DNA of 64,000 nt. It comes from Roseicyclus marinus (GTDB lineage Bacteria > Pseudomonadota > Alphaproteobacteria > Rhodobacterales > Rhodobacteraceae). The stretch is taken from NCBI RefSeq assembly GCF_030163795.1, contig NZ_JASJOF010000001.1, positions 372,001 to 436,000 of the forward strand. Direction: 5' to 3'. This document shows, one piece after another, positions 1 through 10,989 of this stretch. Under the pieces are notes generated by a model. It ran no database searches and was not told where the DNA came from. It worked only from the letters and a program-made list of their open reading frames with translations. Made by a program: the position numbers and the translations under genes. Position 1 is the stretch's first letter. The number at the start of each line of letters is the position of its first letter.

Positions 1-14
1 TCCCCGCCGGGACA

Positions 15-1190
15 CTAGGCGCGTGGGCGGTGGTGTCCAGTGCCGGCCGGCTCCTCCAATGTCCGAACGGTGGCCAGCCGCAGGCCGCCATAGCCGTTGA
101 ACCGTGTGACCGTCGCCGTGGAATAGGCCCCCATCCCGTCGATCAGCAGGTAATCGCCCTCCTCCATGTCGCAGGGTAGGGGCACCTTGCCCGGCAACCG
201 GTCAAGGCTGTCACAGGTCGGCCCCCAGACCAGCCTGTCGCGCGGCGCGCCGGCCCTTGCCCGTCCGTCCGGGGCCATCACCCGGATGCGGTCGGTCATG
301 CCCATCAAGGGCTGTTCCGCGAGGGCGCCGTAGATCCCGTCGTTCAGATAGACCTCGCCCATACCGCGCAGCGATTTCACCCGCAGCGCAAGGCTGACCG
401 CCTCGGCCACCATCGCCCGCCCCGGCTCGCAGACCAGCGCGGGCGCGTCCGTGCCGAAAGCCTCTCGCGCCGCCGCCCCGATCCGCGCGAAGATCGCGTC
501 AAGCGGGGCACCCTCGCCCCGCATCCGCCGCGACGGGAACCCACCACCCACGTTCAGCCGCGCCAGCCGCACCCCGGCCGCCCGCGCGATCTCGCCCGCC
601 GCGTGGATATAACTCGCCCAAGCCTCGGGGTCGGTGCATTGCGTGCCGGGATGAAACGTCAGGGCAGGGCGGAACCCCGCCCGCGCCACCTCGGCCAATA
701 GCGCCACGGCCTCCTCGGGCGTCGCGCCGAATTTCTCGCCGAAATCATAGGCCGCGCCCGTGACCGCCAGCTTGAACCTGACCGCGATCTCCGCACCGCG
801 GGGCAGGGCCTCGGCCAGCTTGCGCCACTCGCCCGGATGATCGACGCTCCACGACGCGACACCCGCGGCCACCCCCGCGGCGATCTCGTCCCGCGACCGT
901 ACCGGGTTGTGGTAGTGCAGCGCCGCCTCGGGGCTCAAGGACCGCACCAGCGCGATCTCGGCAGGCGAGGCCACGTCGAACCCCGCCACCCCCGCCGCCA
1001 TCAGGTTGAGCAACACCGCCTCCGCCGGATTGGCCTTGACCGCATAGGTCACCATCCCCGGGAACCCGCGCAGGAACCGCCGCGCGCTGTCTTGCAACAC
1101 CTCGGGCGACAGGAACAGCACCGGCTCGTCGGGCGCCTCCGCCACAAGGTAATCCCGCGGGCTCCGGTGCAGCGGCCGTGTCTCGCTCAT
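15..1190 (-). CDS. Type III PLP-dependent decarboxylase, ornithine decarboxylase type
   Basis: A 391-residue alanine-racemase-fold decarboxylase, most likely converting ornithine to putrescine, the entry step of polyamine synthesis. Residues about 48-53 read YAVKANP with the PLP-binding lysine. A glycine-rich GGGFPS phosphate-binding stretch lies mid-protein, and WGPTCDSLD near residue 327 carries the active-site cysteine and aspartate contributed across the dimer. The length fits short bacterial ornithine decarboxylases. ATG at 1190 is the first plausible start. The gene is divergent from the Lrp-type regulator at 1320, an obvious candidate controller. Lysine or another diamino acid as substrate cannot be excluded from sequence alone. 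Confidence 0.9.
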   Translation of the reverse strand: MSETRPLHRSPRDYLVAEAPDEPVLFLSPEVLQDSARRFLRGFPGMVTYAVKANPAEAVLLNLMAAGVAGFDVASPAEIALVRSLSPEAALHYHNPVRSRDEIAAGVAAGVASWSVDHPGEWRKLAEALPRGAEIAVRFKLAVTGAAYDFGEKFGATPEEAVALLAEVARAGFRPALTFHPGTQCTDPEAWASYIHAAGEIARAAGVRLARLNVGGGFPSRRMRGEGAPLDAIFARIGAAAREAFGTDAPALVCEPGRAMVAEAVSLALRVKSLRGMGEVYLNDGIYGALAEQPLMGMTDRIRVMAPDGRARAGAPRDRLVWGPTCDSLDRLPGKVPLPCDMEEGDYLLIDGMGAYSTATVTRFNGYGGLRLATVRTLEEPAGTGHHRPRA

Positions 1191-1319
1191 GCGCCTGTCC
1201 TTTGTCTTGTCGCTCCTCCCCCTCAGCCTGCCGCCAATTCCGGGCGATTTCTCTGGTCACTCTGCACGAAATGCCCGATCATCTTGTCATATCGACGAAA
1301 CCAATGGCGGAATGCCCCT

Positions 1320-1751
1320 ATGGACGATCTCGACCGCGATATCTTGCGCCTTCTGGCCGGTGACGCCCGCATGTCCGTCGCCGTCATCGCCCGGCGGCTC
1401 AAGGTCGCCCGCTCCACCGCGCAGGCCCGCCTCGAACGGCTCGAAAGCTCCGGCGTGATCGCGGGCTACACCCTCCGGCTGGGCGAGGCGCTCCGCCAGG
1501 GCCGCATCCGCGCCAGCGTGCTCCTCTCCGTCGATCCCCGCAGCCAGCCCGCCATCCTCGCCCGCCTCAAGGCCGTGGCCGAGGTCGAACGCATCCACAC
1601 CATTTCCGGCCGCGTCGACCTGCTGCTCGAGGTGGGCGCGCCCACCACCACCGCGCTCGACGCCATCCTCGACCGCATCGGCGAGATCGAGGGCGTCCGC
1701 TCGTCGGAAAGCCTCATCCACCTCTCGACGAAACTCGACCGCACCCTTTGA
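1320..1751 (+). CDS. Lrp/AsnC family transcriptional regulator
   Basis: A 143-residue one-component regulator. Residues 1-60 form the AsnC-type winged helix-turn-helix (DDLDRDILRLL at the start, then RSTAQARLERLESSG as recognition helix). Residues about 65-140 form the RAM ligand-binding/oligomerisation domain (RIHTISGRVDLLLEV). The ATG at 1320 was chosen because Lrp proteins begin with this LD-x-D-x-x-IL motif; the open frame extends upstream but only as antisense of the decarboxylase. The neighbour across a 129-bp divergent intergenic region is the decarboxylase at 15-1190, so local regulation of that gene is likely but inferred. Confidence 0.9.
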   Translation: MDDLDRDILRLLAGDARMSVAVIARRLKVARSTAQARLERLESSGVIAGYTLRLGEALRQGRIRASVLLSVDPRSQPAILARLKAVAEVERIHTISGRVDLLLEVGAPTTTALDAILDRIGEIEGVRSSESLIHLSTKLDRTL

Positions 1752-1767
1752 CGGGCGCGGCCCAGCC

Positions 1768-3900
1768 TCAGGAAAACACGATCCCCGGCGCTGCCGTCAC
1801 CACCCCGATCTGCGCCGCGTCGAACCCCGCCGCCATCAACTCTGCAACCAACGCCTCGGCCCGCTCCTCCGGCACGGCGGCCAACAACCCCCCCGCCGTC
1901 TGCGGATCATAGACCAGATCGCCCAGCGCCCCCTCGGGCACGGTAACCCGCCCCTCCAGCGCCGCCCGGTTCTGCGCCCAAAGGGTCGAGTGTACCCCCA
2001 GCCCCGACAGCCGCAGCGCGCCTGCCAGAACCGGCACCTCCTCCAGATCCACCTCCGCGCCCACGCCGGATGCCGCGCAGATATTGCCCAAATGCCCGGC
2101 AAGCCCGAACCCCGTCACATCCGTCATGGCGCGGGCATGGGGCGACAGGATCGCTGCCGCCGAACCCTGTCCCCGGCCCATCTGCGCCCAGACCGCGGCC
2201 ACCTCCGCCCCTGTCGCCAGCATCCGCATCTCGCCCGCCAGAACCACGCCGGTTCCGATCCCCCGCGTCAGGATCAGCGCATCGCCCGCCTGTGCCCCCG
2301 CCAGCGTCACCGGCTCGCGCTCCAACAGCCCCGTCACCGTGAACCCGATGGTCAACTCGCGACCCATCGAGGAATGACCGCCCACGACTGCAACGCCCGC
2401 CTCCCCGAAAACCACGCCCGCCGCTGCCATCACCTCGTCCAGCCACGCGCCCTGCATCCTCGCCACCATGCGGGGCAGGATCACGTTGGCCACGGCCGCC
2501 TGCGGCCGCGCCCCCATGGCCCAGATATCGCCCATGGCATGAACCGCCGCCGCCCGCGCCACGAGGGCCGGATCTTCGGCAAAACCGCGCAAGTGATCGG
2601 TCGAGATCACCTGCCGCGCGCCCCCCACCTCCAGAACCGCCGCGTCATCGCCGGGCCGCCCGCCAAGGATCCCGGTCAGGGCCCCCGCACCCAGCTTCGC
2701 CCCGCAGCCGCCGCAGGGCGCAGGGCCCGCCATCTCGCGCGCGACACCCTTGGCCGCCCCATCGGGCGCGCGCGGCCCCGCCATCGCGGGCAGATCGCGC
2801 AGGCCCTCCATGAAGCGCGCGTCGATCCGGTCCTTCCAGCGCCACATCGCAGGCCCCGCCACCACGAACCCCGCCTTTTCCGCCAGCGCCACCTTGCCGC
2901 CCAGCGACACGAGCTTCAGGAAATCGCGCTGCGGCCGAAACCGCCGCCGTTGCGCCCCCACCAGATCCGCCCGCAGGTTCCAGGCCAGAACCGGGGCTGC
3001 CCGCACGGCGAAAACGCCAGCCTTGGGCCGCGGCGCATGGCTCAGATACACGCAATCGCCCGCGCCGTAGATCTCGGGATGACTGATCGAGCGCAACTGA
3101 TCATCGACGACCATGTAGCCGTCGCGCATCTCCATTCCGCAATCCGCCAGCCAGCCATGCGGCACGGCGCCGGCCGCCCCCACCACCAGATCGGCCTCGA
3201 CCACGCGCCCCCCGTCCAGATGCACCGCGCCAACCTCCACCCGCACCGGGGCCGCCCCCTCGGCCCGCGCGATCCCGTACCCCTCCATCGCCGCGATCAA
3301 CCGCCCCCGCGCCGGATGCCCCTCCAGCACCGCGCCCCGGTCGATCACGCAAACCTCCGCCGCCCGGCCAAGCCCCCGCATCCGCTCGGCCATGGCCATG
3401 GACAATTCCACCCCCGCGATGCCGCCCCCGATCACCGCGATCCTTGCAGGGCCTTCCCCCTTGCAAAACGCCGTCCAGCGATCCGCGAAAGCGCCAAGCG
3501 GCTTGGCCGCCACCCCATGTTCGGCAAATCCCGGCAGATCGGCCATGTCCGAGGTGATGCCGATATCGACCGACAACAGGTCATAGGCGAGGGGCGCACG
3601 CCCCGGCACCGACACGCGCCGCGTCACCGGGTCGATCAGGTCGACCGCCCCGAGAATGATCCGCGCGCCGGCAAACCGCGCCAGCCGCACAAGGTCGATT
3701 TCCAGATCCGCGCGGCTGTAATGCCCCGCCACATGCCCAGGCAACATGCCGGTATAGGGGGCAGAGGGTCCGGGGTTCACCAGCGTCACCCGCACTCCCG
3801 GCACGGGCCGCATCCCCCAGCGCTTCAACACCAGCGCATGCGCATGCCCGCCCCCGACAAGAACCAGCTCCCTGACCAGCGGCACCGACCCGTCGCGCAT
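1768..3900 (-). CDS. selD: Bifunctional FAD-dependent oxidoreductase / selenide, water dikinase
   Basis: A 710-residue fusion. Residues 1 to about 370 are a pyridine nucleotide-disulfide oxidoreductase like NADH dehydrogenase (LVLVGGGHAHALVLKRWG Rossmann start, AVIGGGIAGVELSMAMAE second nucleotide site, GAGDCVYL FAD motif). Residues about 385-710 are SelD, which makes selenophosphate from selenide and ATP. The SelD part starts PCGGCGAKLG: aligned with E. coli SelD, the essential Cys17 is the cysteine of GCGAK and Lys20 is kept, while Cys19 is alanine. No in-frame TGA is needed, so this SelD is not a selenoprotein. The fusion is a known architecture. No selA, selB or mnmH is in the window, so the selenium end product is unknown. 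Confidence 0.9.
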   Translation of the reverse strand: MRDGSVPLVRELVLVGGGHAHALVLKRWGMRPVPGVRVTLVNPGPSAPYTGMLPGHVAGHYSRADLEIDLVRLARFAGARIILGAVDLIDPVTRRVSVPGRAPLAYDLLSVDIGITSDMADLPGFAEHGVAAKPLGAFADRWTAFCKGEGPARIAVIGGGIAGVELSMAMAERMRGLGRAAEVCVIDRGAVLEGHPARGRLIAAMEGYGIARAEGAAPVRVEVGAVHLDGGRVVEADLVVGAAGAVPHGWLADCGMEMRDGYMVVDDQLRSISHPEIYGAGDCVYLSHAPRPKAGVFAVRAAPVLAWNLRADLVGAQRRRFRPQRDFLKLVSLGGKVALAEKAGFVVAGPAMWRWKDRIDARFMEGLRDLPAMAGPRAPDGAAKGVAREMAGPAPCGGCGAKLGAGALTGILGGRPGDDAAVLEVGGARQVISTDHLRGFAEDPALVARAAAVHAMGDIWAMGARPQAAVANVILPRMVARMQGAWLDEVMAAAGVVFGEAGVAVVGGHSSMGRELTIGFTVTGLLEREPVTLAGAQAGDALILTRGIGTGVVLAGEMRMLATGAEVAAVWAQMGRGQGSAAAILSPHARAMTDVTGFGLAGHLGNICAASGVGAEVDLEEVPVLAGALRLSGLGVHSTLWAQNRAALEGRVTVPEGALGDLVYDPQTAGGLLAAVPEERAEALVAELMAAGFDAAQIGVVTAAPGIVFS

Positions 3901-3975
3901 GTCCGTCCTTCTCTGTTTCCCAAATATCCCGGGGGAGTCGCCAAAGGCGACGGGGGCAGCGCCCCCAACACCGGC

Positions 3976-6384
3976 CTACCCCCCGCGCGGCTTCGCCCGC
4001 AAGGTCGCTTCCGCCGCACGTGGGTCCTCGGGCCAGGGGTGGCGCGGGTAGCGTGCGCGCATCTCCTTGCGCACCTCGGCATAGGACCCGTCCCAAAATC
4101 CCGGCAGATCATTCGTCACCTGCACCGGGCGCGATGCGGGCGACAGCAGTACCATTTTCAACGGTACCCTGTCCGGTCCCACCACCGGATGGATCGTTGT
4201 GCCAAAGACCTCCTGCAACCGCAGCGCCACCTCCGGTACCTCGCCCGAATAATCGATGGGAATGGCGCGGCCCAGGGGGCTGGTCCATGTCGCGGGCGCC
4301 AGCCTGTCGACCTCCGCCATCGCCTGATGCCCGAGCCAAAGCCTCAGCGCTTCGGTCGGATCGAGCCGGCCCAGATCGGCCGCGCTCCGCTCCCGCGTCA
4401 GCCATGGCGCAAGCCAATCCTCCAAACCCGCCAAAAGCGCCGCATCCGAGACATCGGCCACGCCCGCCACCGCGACCCGCGCACGCAGCAGTCGCGCCTT
4501 TTCGCTCCAGTCCAGCGCCGACAGGCCCAGGTCGCGCACCCCTTCGATCAGCGCCGCGATGACGGCCTCGGGCGGCGCATCGCGCCAGACCCGATCCTCC
4601 AGCACCAGCCCGCCGAACCGTTCCTGCTGGCGTGCCTCGACCCGGCGATGGCGCTTGGACCAATGGCAATGATCGACCCAAGCCATCCGATCCGAATAAA
4701 GCGCGCGCAGCTCCGCCTCGGACAGGGCCACGGCCTGCCGCACCCGCGCCTCCCGCCTGTCGCCGTCCAGATCGGTGGCCACGATCAGGCGTTGCCCGGC
4801 CAGCCCGTCCCCCTCGGGCAGGATCGCGCCCGCACCGCCCGACAGGACATAGCGCGGGGCCTCCCCCGACCGCCGCAAGCCGATCCGGTCGGGATAGGCC
4901 AGCGCCGCCTGCGCCCCCGGGGACAGCCGCTCCCCGGCCTCGTAGCGTTTCAGCCGCTTCGCCTCATCCCGGATCTGCGCCACCGCGCCCCGGTCGGCCC
5001 CCATCCCGCCTGGATCCTCCAGCGCGCGCAGCCGCAGCATCAGGTCCGTCCCCTGTCCCCTGAGCGGATCACGCGCCGCCAGCAGCGCCGCCATCCGCGC
5101 CGCGCCCGGCCCCCCCGTCAGCACCATATGCCCAAGCCGGGGATGCAGCGGCAGCCGCGCCAGCGCCCGCCCATGCGACGTGATCCGCCCCTCCGCATCC
5201 AGCGCGCCCAGCTCCCCGAGCAGCGCGCGTGCCTCCGCCAGCGCCCCCTCGGGCGGCGGCGTCAGAAAGGCCAGCCCCTCGGCCCCGCCCCAGATCGCCA
5301 GTTCCAGCGCCAGCCCCGCCAGATCCGTCGCGGCGATTTCAGGGGGCGGAAAGGCGGGCAGCGCGCCTTCCGCGCCCTTGGTCCACATCCGGTAGCAGAT
5401 GCCGGGTGCCACCCGCCCCGCCCGCCCGCGCCGCTGATCGGCCTCCGCCCGGCTGACCGGCTCCGTCACCAGCCGTGACATGCCCGTGCCCGGATCGAAC
5501 CTTGCCCGTCGCGCGCGCCCCGCATCGACGACCACCCGCACATCCTCGATGGTGAGCGAGGTTTCCGCTATGGCTGTGGCCAGCACCAGCTTGCGCCCCT
5601 TGGTTGCGGGCAGGATCGCCGCGCGCTGATCCTCGATCCGCATCGCGCCATAAAGCATGTGGAGCGCCACATCCCCCGGCACGGCAGCCTGCAACCGTGC
5701 CGCCACCCGCCGGATTTCCCCCTCTCCCGGCAGGAACACAAGGCAGCCCCCCTCCGTCGCCGCCATGGCCTCCAGCACCAGATCGGCCACCGCATCCTCC
5801 AGCCGCCGCTCCTTCGGCACAGGCCGCTCCAGATGCCGCGTCTCGACCGGATAGGCCCGCCCTTCCGACGTCAACAGCGGCGCCTCCCCCAGCATCGCCG
5901 CCACCGGCCCCGCATCCAGCGTCGCCGACATGACCAGCAGCGCCAGATCCGGCCTGAGCGCCTGCCGCACCTCCCACGTCAGCGCCAGCCCCAGATCGGC
6001 ATTGAGCGAGCGTTCATGGAATTCGTCGAAGATCACGCAGCCCACGCCCGGCAGATCCGGCCGATCCTGCACCATCCGCGTCAGGATCCCCTCCGTCACC
6101 ACCTCGATCCGCGTTGCCTCCGACACCGCGCTCTCGCCCCGGATGCGGTAACCCACCGTCCCCCCGACAGGCTCCCCCAGCATCTCCGCCATCCGCTCCG
6201 CCGCCGCCCGCGCCGCCAGCCGTCGCGGCTCCAGCATCACGATCCGCCCCGCCACAAGGTCCATGAGCGCCAGCGGCACGCCCGTGGTCTTGCCCGCCCC
6301 GGGCGGGGCCTGCAGCACCAATCGCCCCTCACGGGCAAGCGCCACCTTCAACGCGGTCAGGATATCGTCGATGGGCAGGGCCAC
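3976..6384 (-). CDS. hrpB: ATP-dependent helicase HrpB
   Basis: An 802-residue DEAH/RHA-type helicase of the HrpB family, RNA or nucleic-acid helicases of poorly defined physiological role. Walker A is [16 protein letters not shown] near residue 25, the DEFH box is in [10 protein letters not shown] near residue 120, motif III is SATLD, and motif VI lies in [12 protein letters not shown] near residue 318. Helicase-associated HA2 and the HrpB-specific C-terminal domain follow. Length matches the family. It is divergent from meaB (196 bp apart) and precedes the selD fusion on the same strand by 75 bp. Confidence 0.92.
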   Translation of the reverse strand: MALPIDDILTALKVALAREGRLVLQAPPGAGKTTGVPLALMDLVAGRIVMLEPRRLAARAAAERMAEMLGEPVGGTVGYRIRGESAVSEATRIEVVTEGILTRMVQDRPDLPGVGCVIFDEFHERSLNADLGLALTWEVRQALRPDLALLVMSATLDAGPVAAMLGEAPLLTSEGRAYPVETRHLERPVPKERRLEDAVADLVLEAMAATEGGCLVFLPGEGEIRRVAARLQAAVPGDVALHMLYGAMRIEDQRAAILPATKGRKLVLATAIAETSLTIEDVRVVVDAGRARRARFDPGTGMSRLVTEPVSRAEADQRRGRAGRVAPGICYRMWTKGAEGALPAFPPPEIAATDLAGLALELAIWGGAEGLAFLTPPPEGALAEARALLGELGALDAEGRITSHGRALARLPLHPRLGHMVLTGGPGAARMAALLAARDPLRGQGTDLMLRLRALEDPGGMGADRGAVAQIRDEAKRLKRYEAGERLSPGAQAALAYPDRIGLRRSGEAPRYVLSGGAGAILPEGDGLAGQRLIVATDLDGDRREARVRQAVALSEAELRALYSDRMAWVDHCHWSKRHRRVEARQQERFGGLVLEDRVWRDAPPEAVIAALIEGVRDLGLSALDWSEKARLLRARVAVAGVADVSDAALLAGLEDWLAPWLTRERSAADLGRLDPTEALRLWLGHQAMAEVDRLAPATWTSPLGRAIPIDYSGEVPEVALRLQEVFGTTIHPVVGPDRVPLKMVLLSPASRPVQVTNDLPGFWDGSYAEVRKEMRARYPRHPWPEDPRAAEATLRAKPRGG

Positions 6385-6579
6385 GGGCGCTCTCGTCCAG
6401 TCTTACGCGCCTCCACCTGCGCCACGCCCGCCCGCCCCGTCAACACGCAAATCCCGCCGCAGCGGGGCAGGGGCGCGGCATCCGACCTCGGCAAGCGGGC
6501 TGGACAGGCACGCGCGCAACCGGGCAGAACACGACAGGCCACGCGCCCCACGGCCCCGGACCCGAAAGACGACCCCCCG

Positions 6580-7575
6580 ATGACCCAAGCGCCCCCTACC
6601 GACGATCTCGCCTCCCGCATCCTCGCGGGCGACCGGCGCGCGCTGGCCCGGGCCGTCACACTGGTCGAAAGCACCCGCCCCGATCACCGGCAGGACGCCA
6701 CCGCCCTGATCGAGGCTTTGCGCAAACCCACCAAGGATCTCGGGCGGCAGGCGCTGCGCATCGGGCTCTCGGGTACGCCGGGGGTGGGCAAATCCACCTT
6801 CATCGAAACCTTCGGCATGGCGCTGGTCGAGGGGGGCTTGCGCGTCGCGGTCCTTGCCGTCGATCCCTCCTCCTCCCGCTCGGGCGGCTCGATCCTCGGC
6901 GACAAGACCCGGATGGACCGCCTGAGCCGCGAACCGGCCGCCTTCATCCGCCCCTCGCCCTCGGCCACGCATCTGGGCGGCGTCGCCCGCCGCACGCGCG
7001 AGGCCGTGGCGCTCTGCGAGGCGGCGGGCTTCGACGTGGTGCTGATCGAAACCGTGGGCGTCGGCCAGTCGGAGACCATGGTGGCGCAGATGTGCGATGT
7101 CTTCGTCCTCCTGCTCGCGCCGGCGGGCGGCGACGAATTGCAGGGCGTCAAACGCGGCATCATGGAAATGGCCGACCTCATCTTGGTCAACAAGGCCGAT
7201 GGCGATCTCAAGCCTGCGGCCACCCGCACCGTCGCCGATTACGCGGGCGCGCTGCGGCTCTTGCGCAAACGCCCGCAGGACCCCGAGGGTTTCCCCAAGG
7301 CGCTGCCCGTCTCCGCCGTCACCGGTGACGGTATCGCCGGCGCATGGGCCGAGGTGCAGGCGCTGGCCCGCTGGCGCAAGGATCAGGGCTGGTGGGATCA
7401 CGCCCGCGCCGCCCAGGCCGTCCATTGGTTCGAGGAAGAGGTGCGCGAGGGTCTCCTGTCGCGCCTGCGCCGCGACCCCGACCTGCGCCGCGCCATGGCC
7501 GACCATGCCGAGGCCGTGACCGAGGGTCGCCTCACCCCCGACGCCGCCGCCGCCGCAATCCTCGCCAAACTGTAG
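6580..7575 (+). CDS. meaB: Methylmalonyl-CoA mutase-associated GTPase MeaB
   Basis: A 331-residue G3E-family GTPase (MeaB/ArgK) that gates adenosylcobalamin loading and protects methylmalonyl-CoA mutase. G1/P-loop is [12 protein letters not shown] near residue 67, the [18 protein letters not shown] segment follows, G3 is ETVGVGQSE near residue 152 and G4 is NKAD near residue 204. ATG at 6580 gives the usual MeaB N-terminus; upstream in-frame sequence is antisense of hrpB. No mutase gene lies in the window. Its stop codon TAG (7573-7575) is part of the GTAG foot of a REP palindrome, so a repeat now defines the end of the gene. Confidence 0.92.
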   Translation: MTQAPPTDDLASRILAGDRRALARAVTLVESTRPDHRQDATALIEALRKPTKDLGRQALRIGLSGTPGVGKSTFIETFGMALVEGGLRVAVLAVDPSSSRSGGSILGDKTRMDRLSREPAAFIRPSPSATHLGGVARRTREAVALCEAAGFDVVLIETVGVGQSETMVAQMCDVFVLLLAPAGGDELQGVKRGIMEMADLILVNKADGDLKPAATRTVADYAGALRLLRKRPQDPEGFPKALPVSAVTGDGIAGAWAEVQALARWRKDQGWWDHARAAQAVHWFEEEVREGLLSRLRRDPDLRRAMADHAEAVTEGRLTPDAAAAAILAKL

Positions 7576-7594
7576 GGTGGGCAATCTGCCCACC
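7572..7594 (+). repeat. REP-like palindrome, solo copy overlapping the meaB stop
   Basis: A GTAG foot (7572-7575) is followed by arm GGTGGGC, 5-nt loop AATCT and arm GCCCACC. GTAG-footed palindromes are what REP-associated tyrosine transposases recognise in enterobacteria (established). The TAG of the foot is the meaB stop codon. A 32-bp direct repeat (7564-7595 and 7612-7643) covers this palindrome plus nine upstream bases of meaB coding sequence, so copies 1 and 2 are probably a tandem duplication. Confidence 0.85.
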
Positions 7595-7619
7595 ACCCCA
7601 CAACCACCGATGCCAAACT

Positions 7620-7727
7620 GTAGGGTGGGCAATCTGCCCACCAAAACCACCCCACCGCCTCACCGACGCCGCCCGTATGGTGGGTTCGCATCGTGGGCCC
7701 GCGTGGTGGGCAAATTGCCCACCCTAC
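7620..7727. repeat. REPIN-like element: inverted pair of GTAG-footed palindromes, 108 bp
   Basis: The left REP at 7620-7642 is in plus orientation (GTAG, GGTGGGC, AATCT, GCCCACC). The right REP at 7705-7727 is in minus orientation (GTAG, GGTGGGC, AATTT, GCCCACC when read on the minus strand). The inverted pair spans 108 bp, exactly the length of the second inverted pair at 26452-26559 inside the RAYT gene. The spacer between the REPs has no obvious gene. The rest of the meaB-hlyU gap (7728-7934) shows no feature I can support. Confidence 0.85.
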
Positions 7728-7934
7728 GTCTCCCACCTCAACCAAATCTCAATCCGACCATGCATTGCCCGCGCGCCACACGCGCCCCGGACCCGTTGCA
7801 CGACCCCCGTCAACACCGTTCCCGCGCAGGGTTAACGAGACCTTGCCCGGTCCCATCCCCGGCAAGATCCCCTTCACATGCCCCGAAAAATCTTAACCTT
7901 TCCGAAACTTTCGGCAAAAAATCGTAACCCGATC

Positions 7935-8204
7935 TTAACCGAAAATCCGCTCGCCCTGTTCGTCGATCACCTGCTTGGCCTTGCGGATCGAAAACGCCTC
8001 GGCTTCCTCCAGCGTCTGCAACGTATCAGCGCGCAAGAGTTGGTGAACCTTGGTTTCCCCGCCCAGATCCTTCTCGATCCGTGCCGACACCCTGTATCCA
8101 CCCGAACCCTGCTGCGGATCGGGAAAGATACGGAAGTCCTTGTAGAGTTCCGGCTCCTTGGCGGGTTTGCCGCTGCCGCCGAAAAGTCTGGAGAAAAGGG
8201 ACAT
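7935..8204 (-). CDS. HlyU family protein
   Basis: An 89-residue protein matching the HlyU family in length and pattern. It has a short N-terminal MSLFSRLFGG segment, then YKDFRIFPDPQ and YRVSARIEKDLGG, then a C-terminal helix rich in E and K (EEAEAFSIRKAKQVIDEQG). Vibrio HlyU is a transcriptional activator of haemolysin, but alphaproteobacterial relatives are mostly uncharacterised, so a regulatory role is only inferred. It sits 21 bp downstream of the unknown gene at 8226-8879 on the same strand. Confidence 0.75.
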   Translation of the reverse strand: MSLFSRLFGGSGKPAKEPELYKDFRIFPDPQQGSGGYRVSARIEKDLGGETKVHQLLRADTLQTLEEAEAFSIRKAKQVIDEQGERIFG

Positions 8205-8225
8205 GGCTATTAGCCTCGCTGTCGA

Positions 8226-8875
8226 TCAACCGATATTCGAAACGTCAGTATGAACGTAGTGGATAAAGTCCGATAGACCATGCTGCTTCGGAAGCCCCAG
8301 AGCATAGTTTGCGGCCATTTCCACGGCAATCCACGTTTCCGCCGATTTTGGTCCCTTCATTTCGGCGTCGCCAACGAAATGCACGAACAGCAGATGTGCC
8401 CGAATTCCCTGTCGATGCAGCCACCACAGGTGCGCAATACGATTGGCGGTCTGATAGTGGCAGCGCGCCCAATCCGAACGCATATCCGCGCCCAGATCGC
8501 GGGAGCAGTCTGAAAGGCTCTTCCGGATCAATTCTAACGAAGCTGGTGCCGTCGCGCCGCAAGGGCTGCTGAAACTTTCGCTGACATGTGCCTTGGCTTC
8601 GACAAGTACCGGCCCGCTTTTGCTTTGGGCCAATCCGTCCCATACCGCGCCGCCGCGCGGCCAGAATTCCCGTAAAGCCGTATCCAGATGCCCCAACCCG
8701 AGAATATCAAGAAAGGCGTAATCCTGATATTCTCGATATTGTGTCGCAGGAATGGGTGATACCCAATCCAGTCGCCCAAGCTTTGGCGGCTCCAGCCTTT
8801 CAGGTGCGTGCTCTACCAAGTGCTGCAACCATTTCTGGCTGCCGCGAAACGCGCGACCTGTGGCCGGATCGGTCC

Positions 8876-8879
<4 letters not shown>
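8226..8879 (-). CDS. Unrecognised 217-residue protein with possible PD-(D/E)XK nuclease motif, coupled to rpoD
   Basis: I do not recognise a named family. The central stretch [20 protein letters not shown] fits the PD-(D/E)XK pattern (aspartate, then E-x-K at the end of a beta strand), suggesting a restriction-endonuclease-like fold; this is a motif-level inference. Cysteines and tryptophans are unusually common. The start is GTG at 8877-8879, overlapping the TGA of rpoD (8876-8878) as GTGA, so translation is probably coupled to rpoD. Base composition is visibly less GC-rich than rpoD or dnaG, suggesting acquisition. An internal ATG start is possible if the GTG is not used. Confidence 0.65.
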
Positions 8880-10879
<2,000 letters not shown>

Positions 10880-10963
10880 GGGCAGGTGTCCTTTGGCGGT
10901 TCGTGGCGTGAAGCCGGCGGGGCGGTCGGGCCGCCGAATCTTTGCTACTGCAACTTATGTAAG

Positions 10964-10980
10964 GCGAATCAGTGATTCGC
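10964..10980. promoter_or_regulatory. 17-bp perfect palindrome between dnaG and rpoD
   Basis: GCGAATCA-g-TGATTCGC, arms of 8 bp around one central base, lies 84 bp upstream of the rpoD start and 9 bp past the dnaG stop. It has no T-run, so it looks more like a dyad operator or mRNA hairpin than an intrinsic terminator. The function is unknown. Confidence 0.4.
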
Positions 10981-10989
10981 ATAGAGCAC

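Noticed and set aside
2690-2740. Possible selenocysteine in SelD
   Set aside because: The catalytic position is an ordinary cysteine codon; no in-frame TGA is present.
1990-5478. Long plus-strand open frame (1162 codons) opposite selD and hrpB
   Set aside because: It is extremely rich in Arg, Pro, Gln and His, spans two well-supported genes on the other strand and has no domain resemblance; an antisense artefact of high GC.
7924-7938. CtrA-like GTAA-N7-TTAA site
   Set aside because: One half is imperfect and the other half overlaps the hlyU stop codon, not a promoter position.
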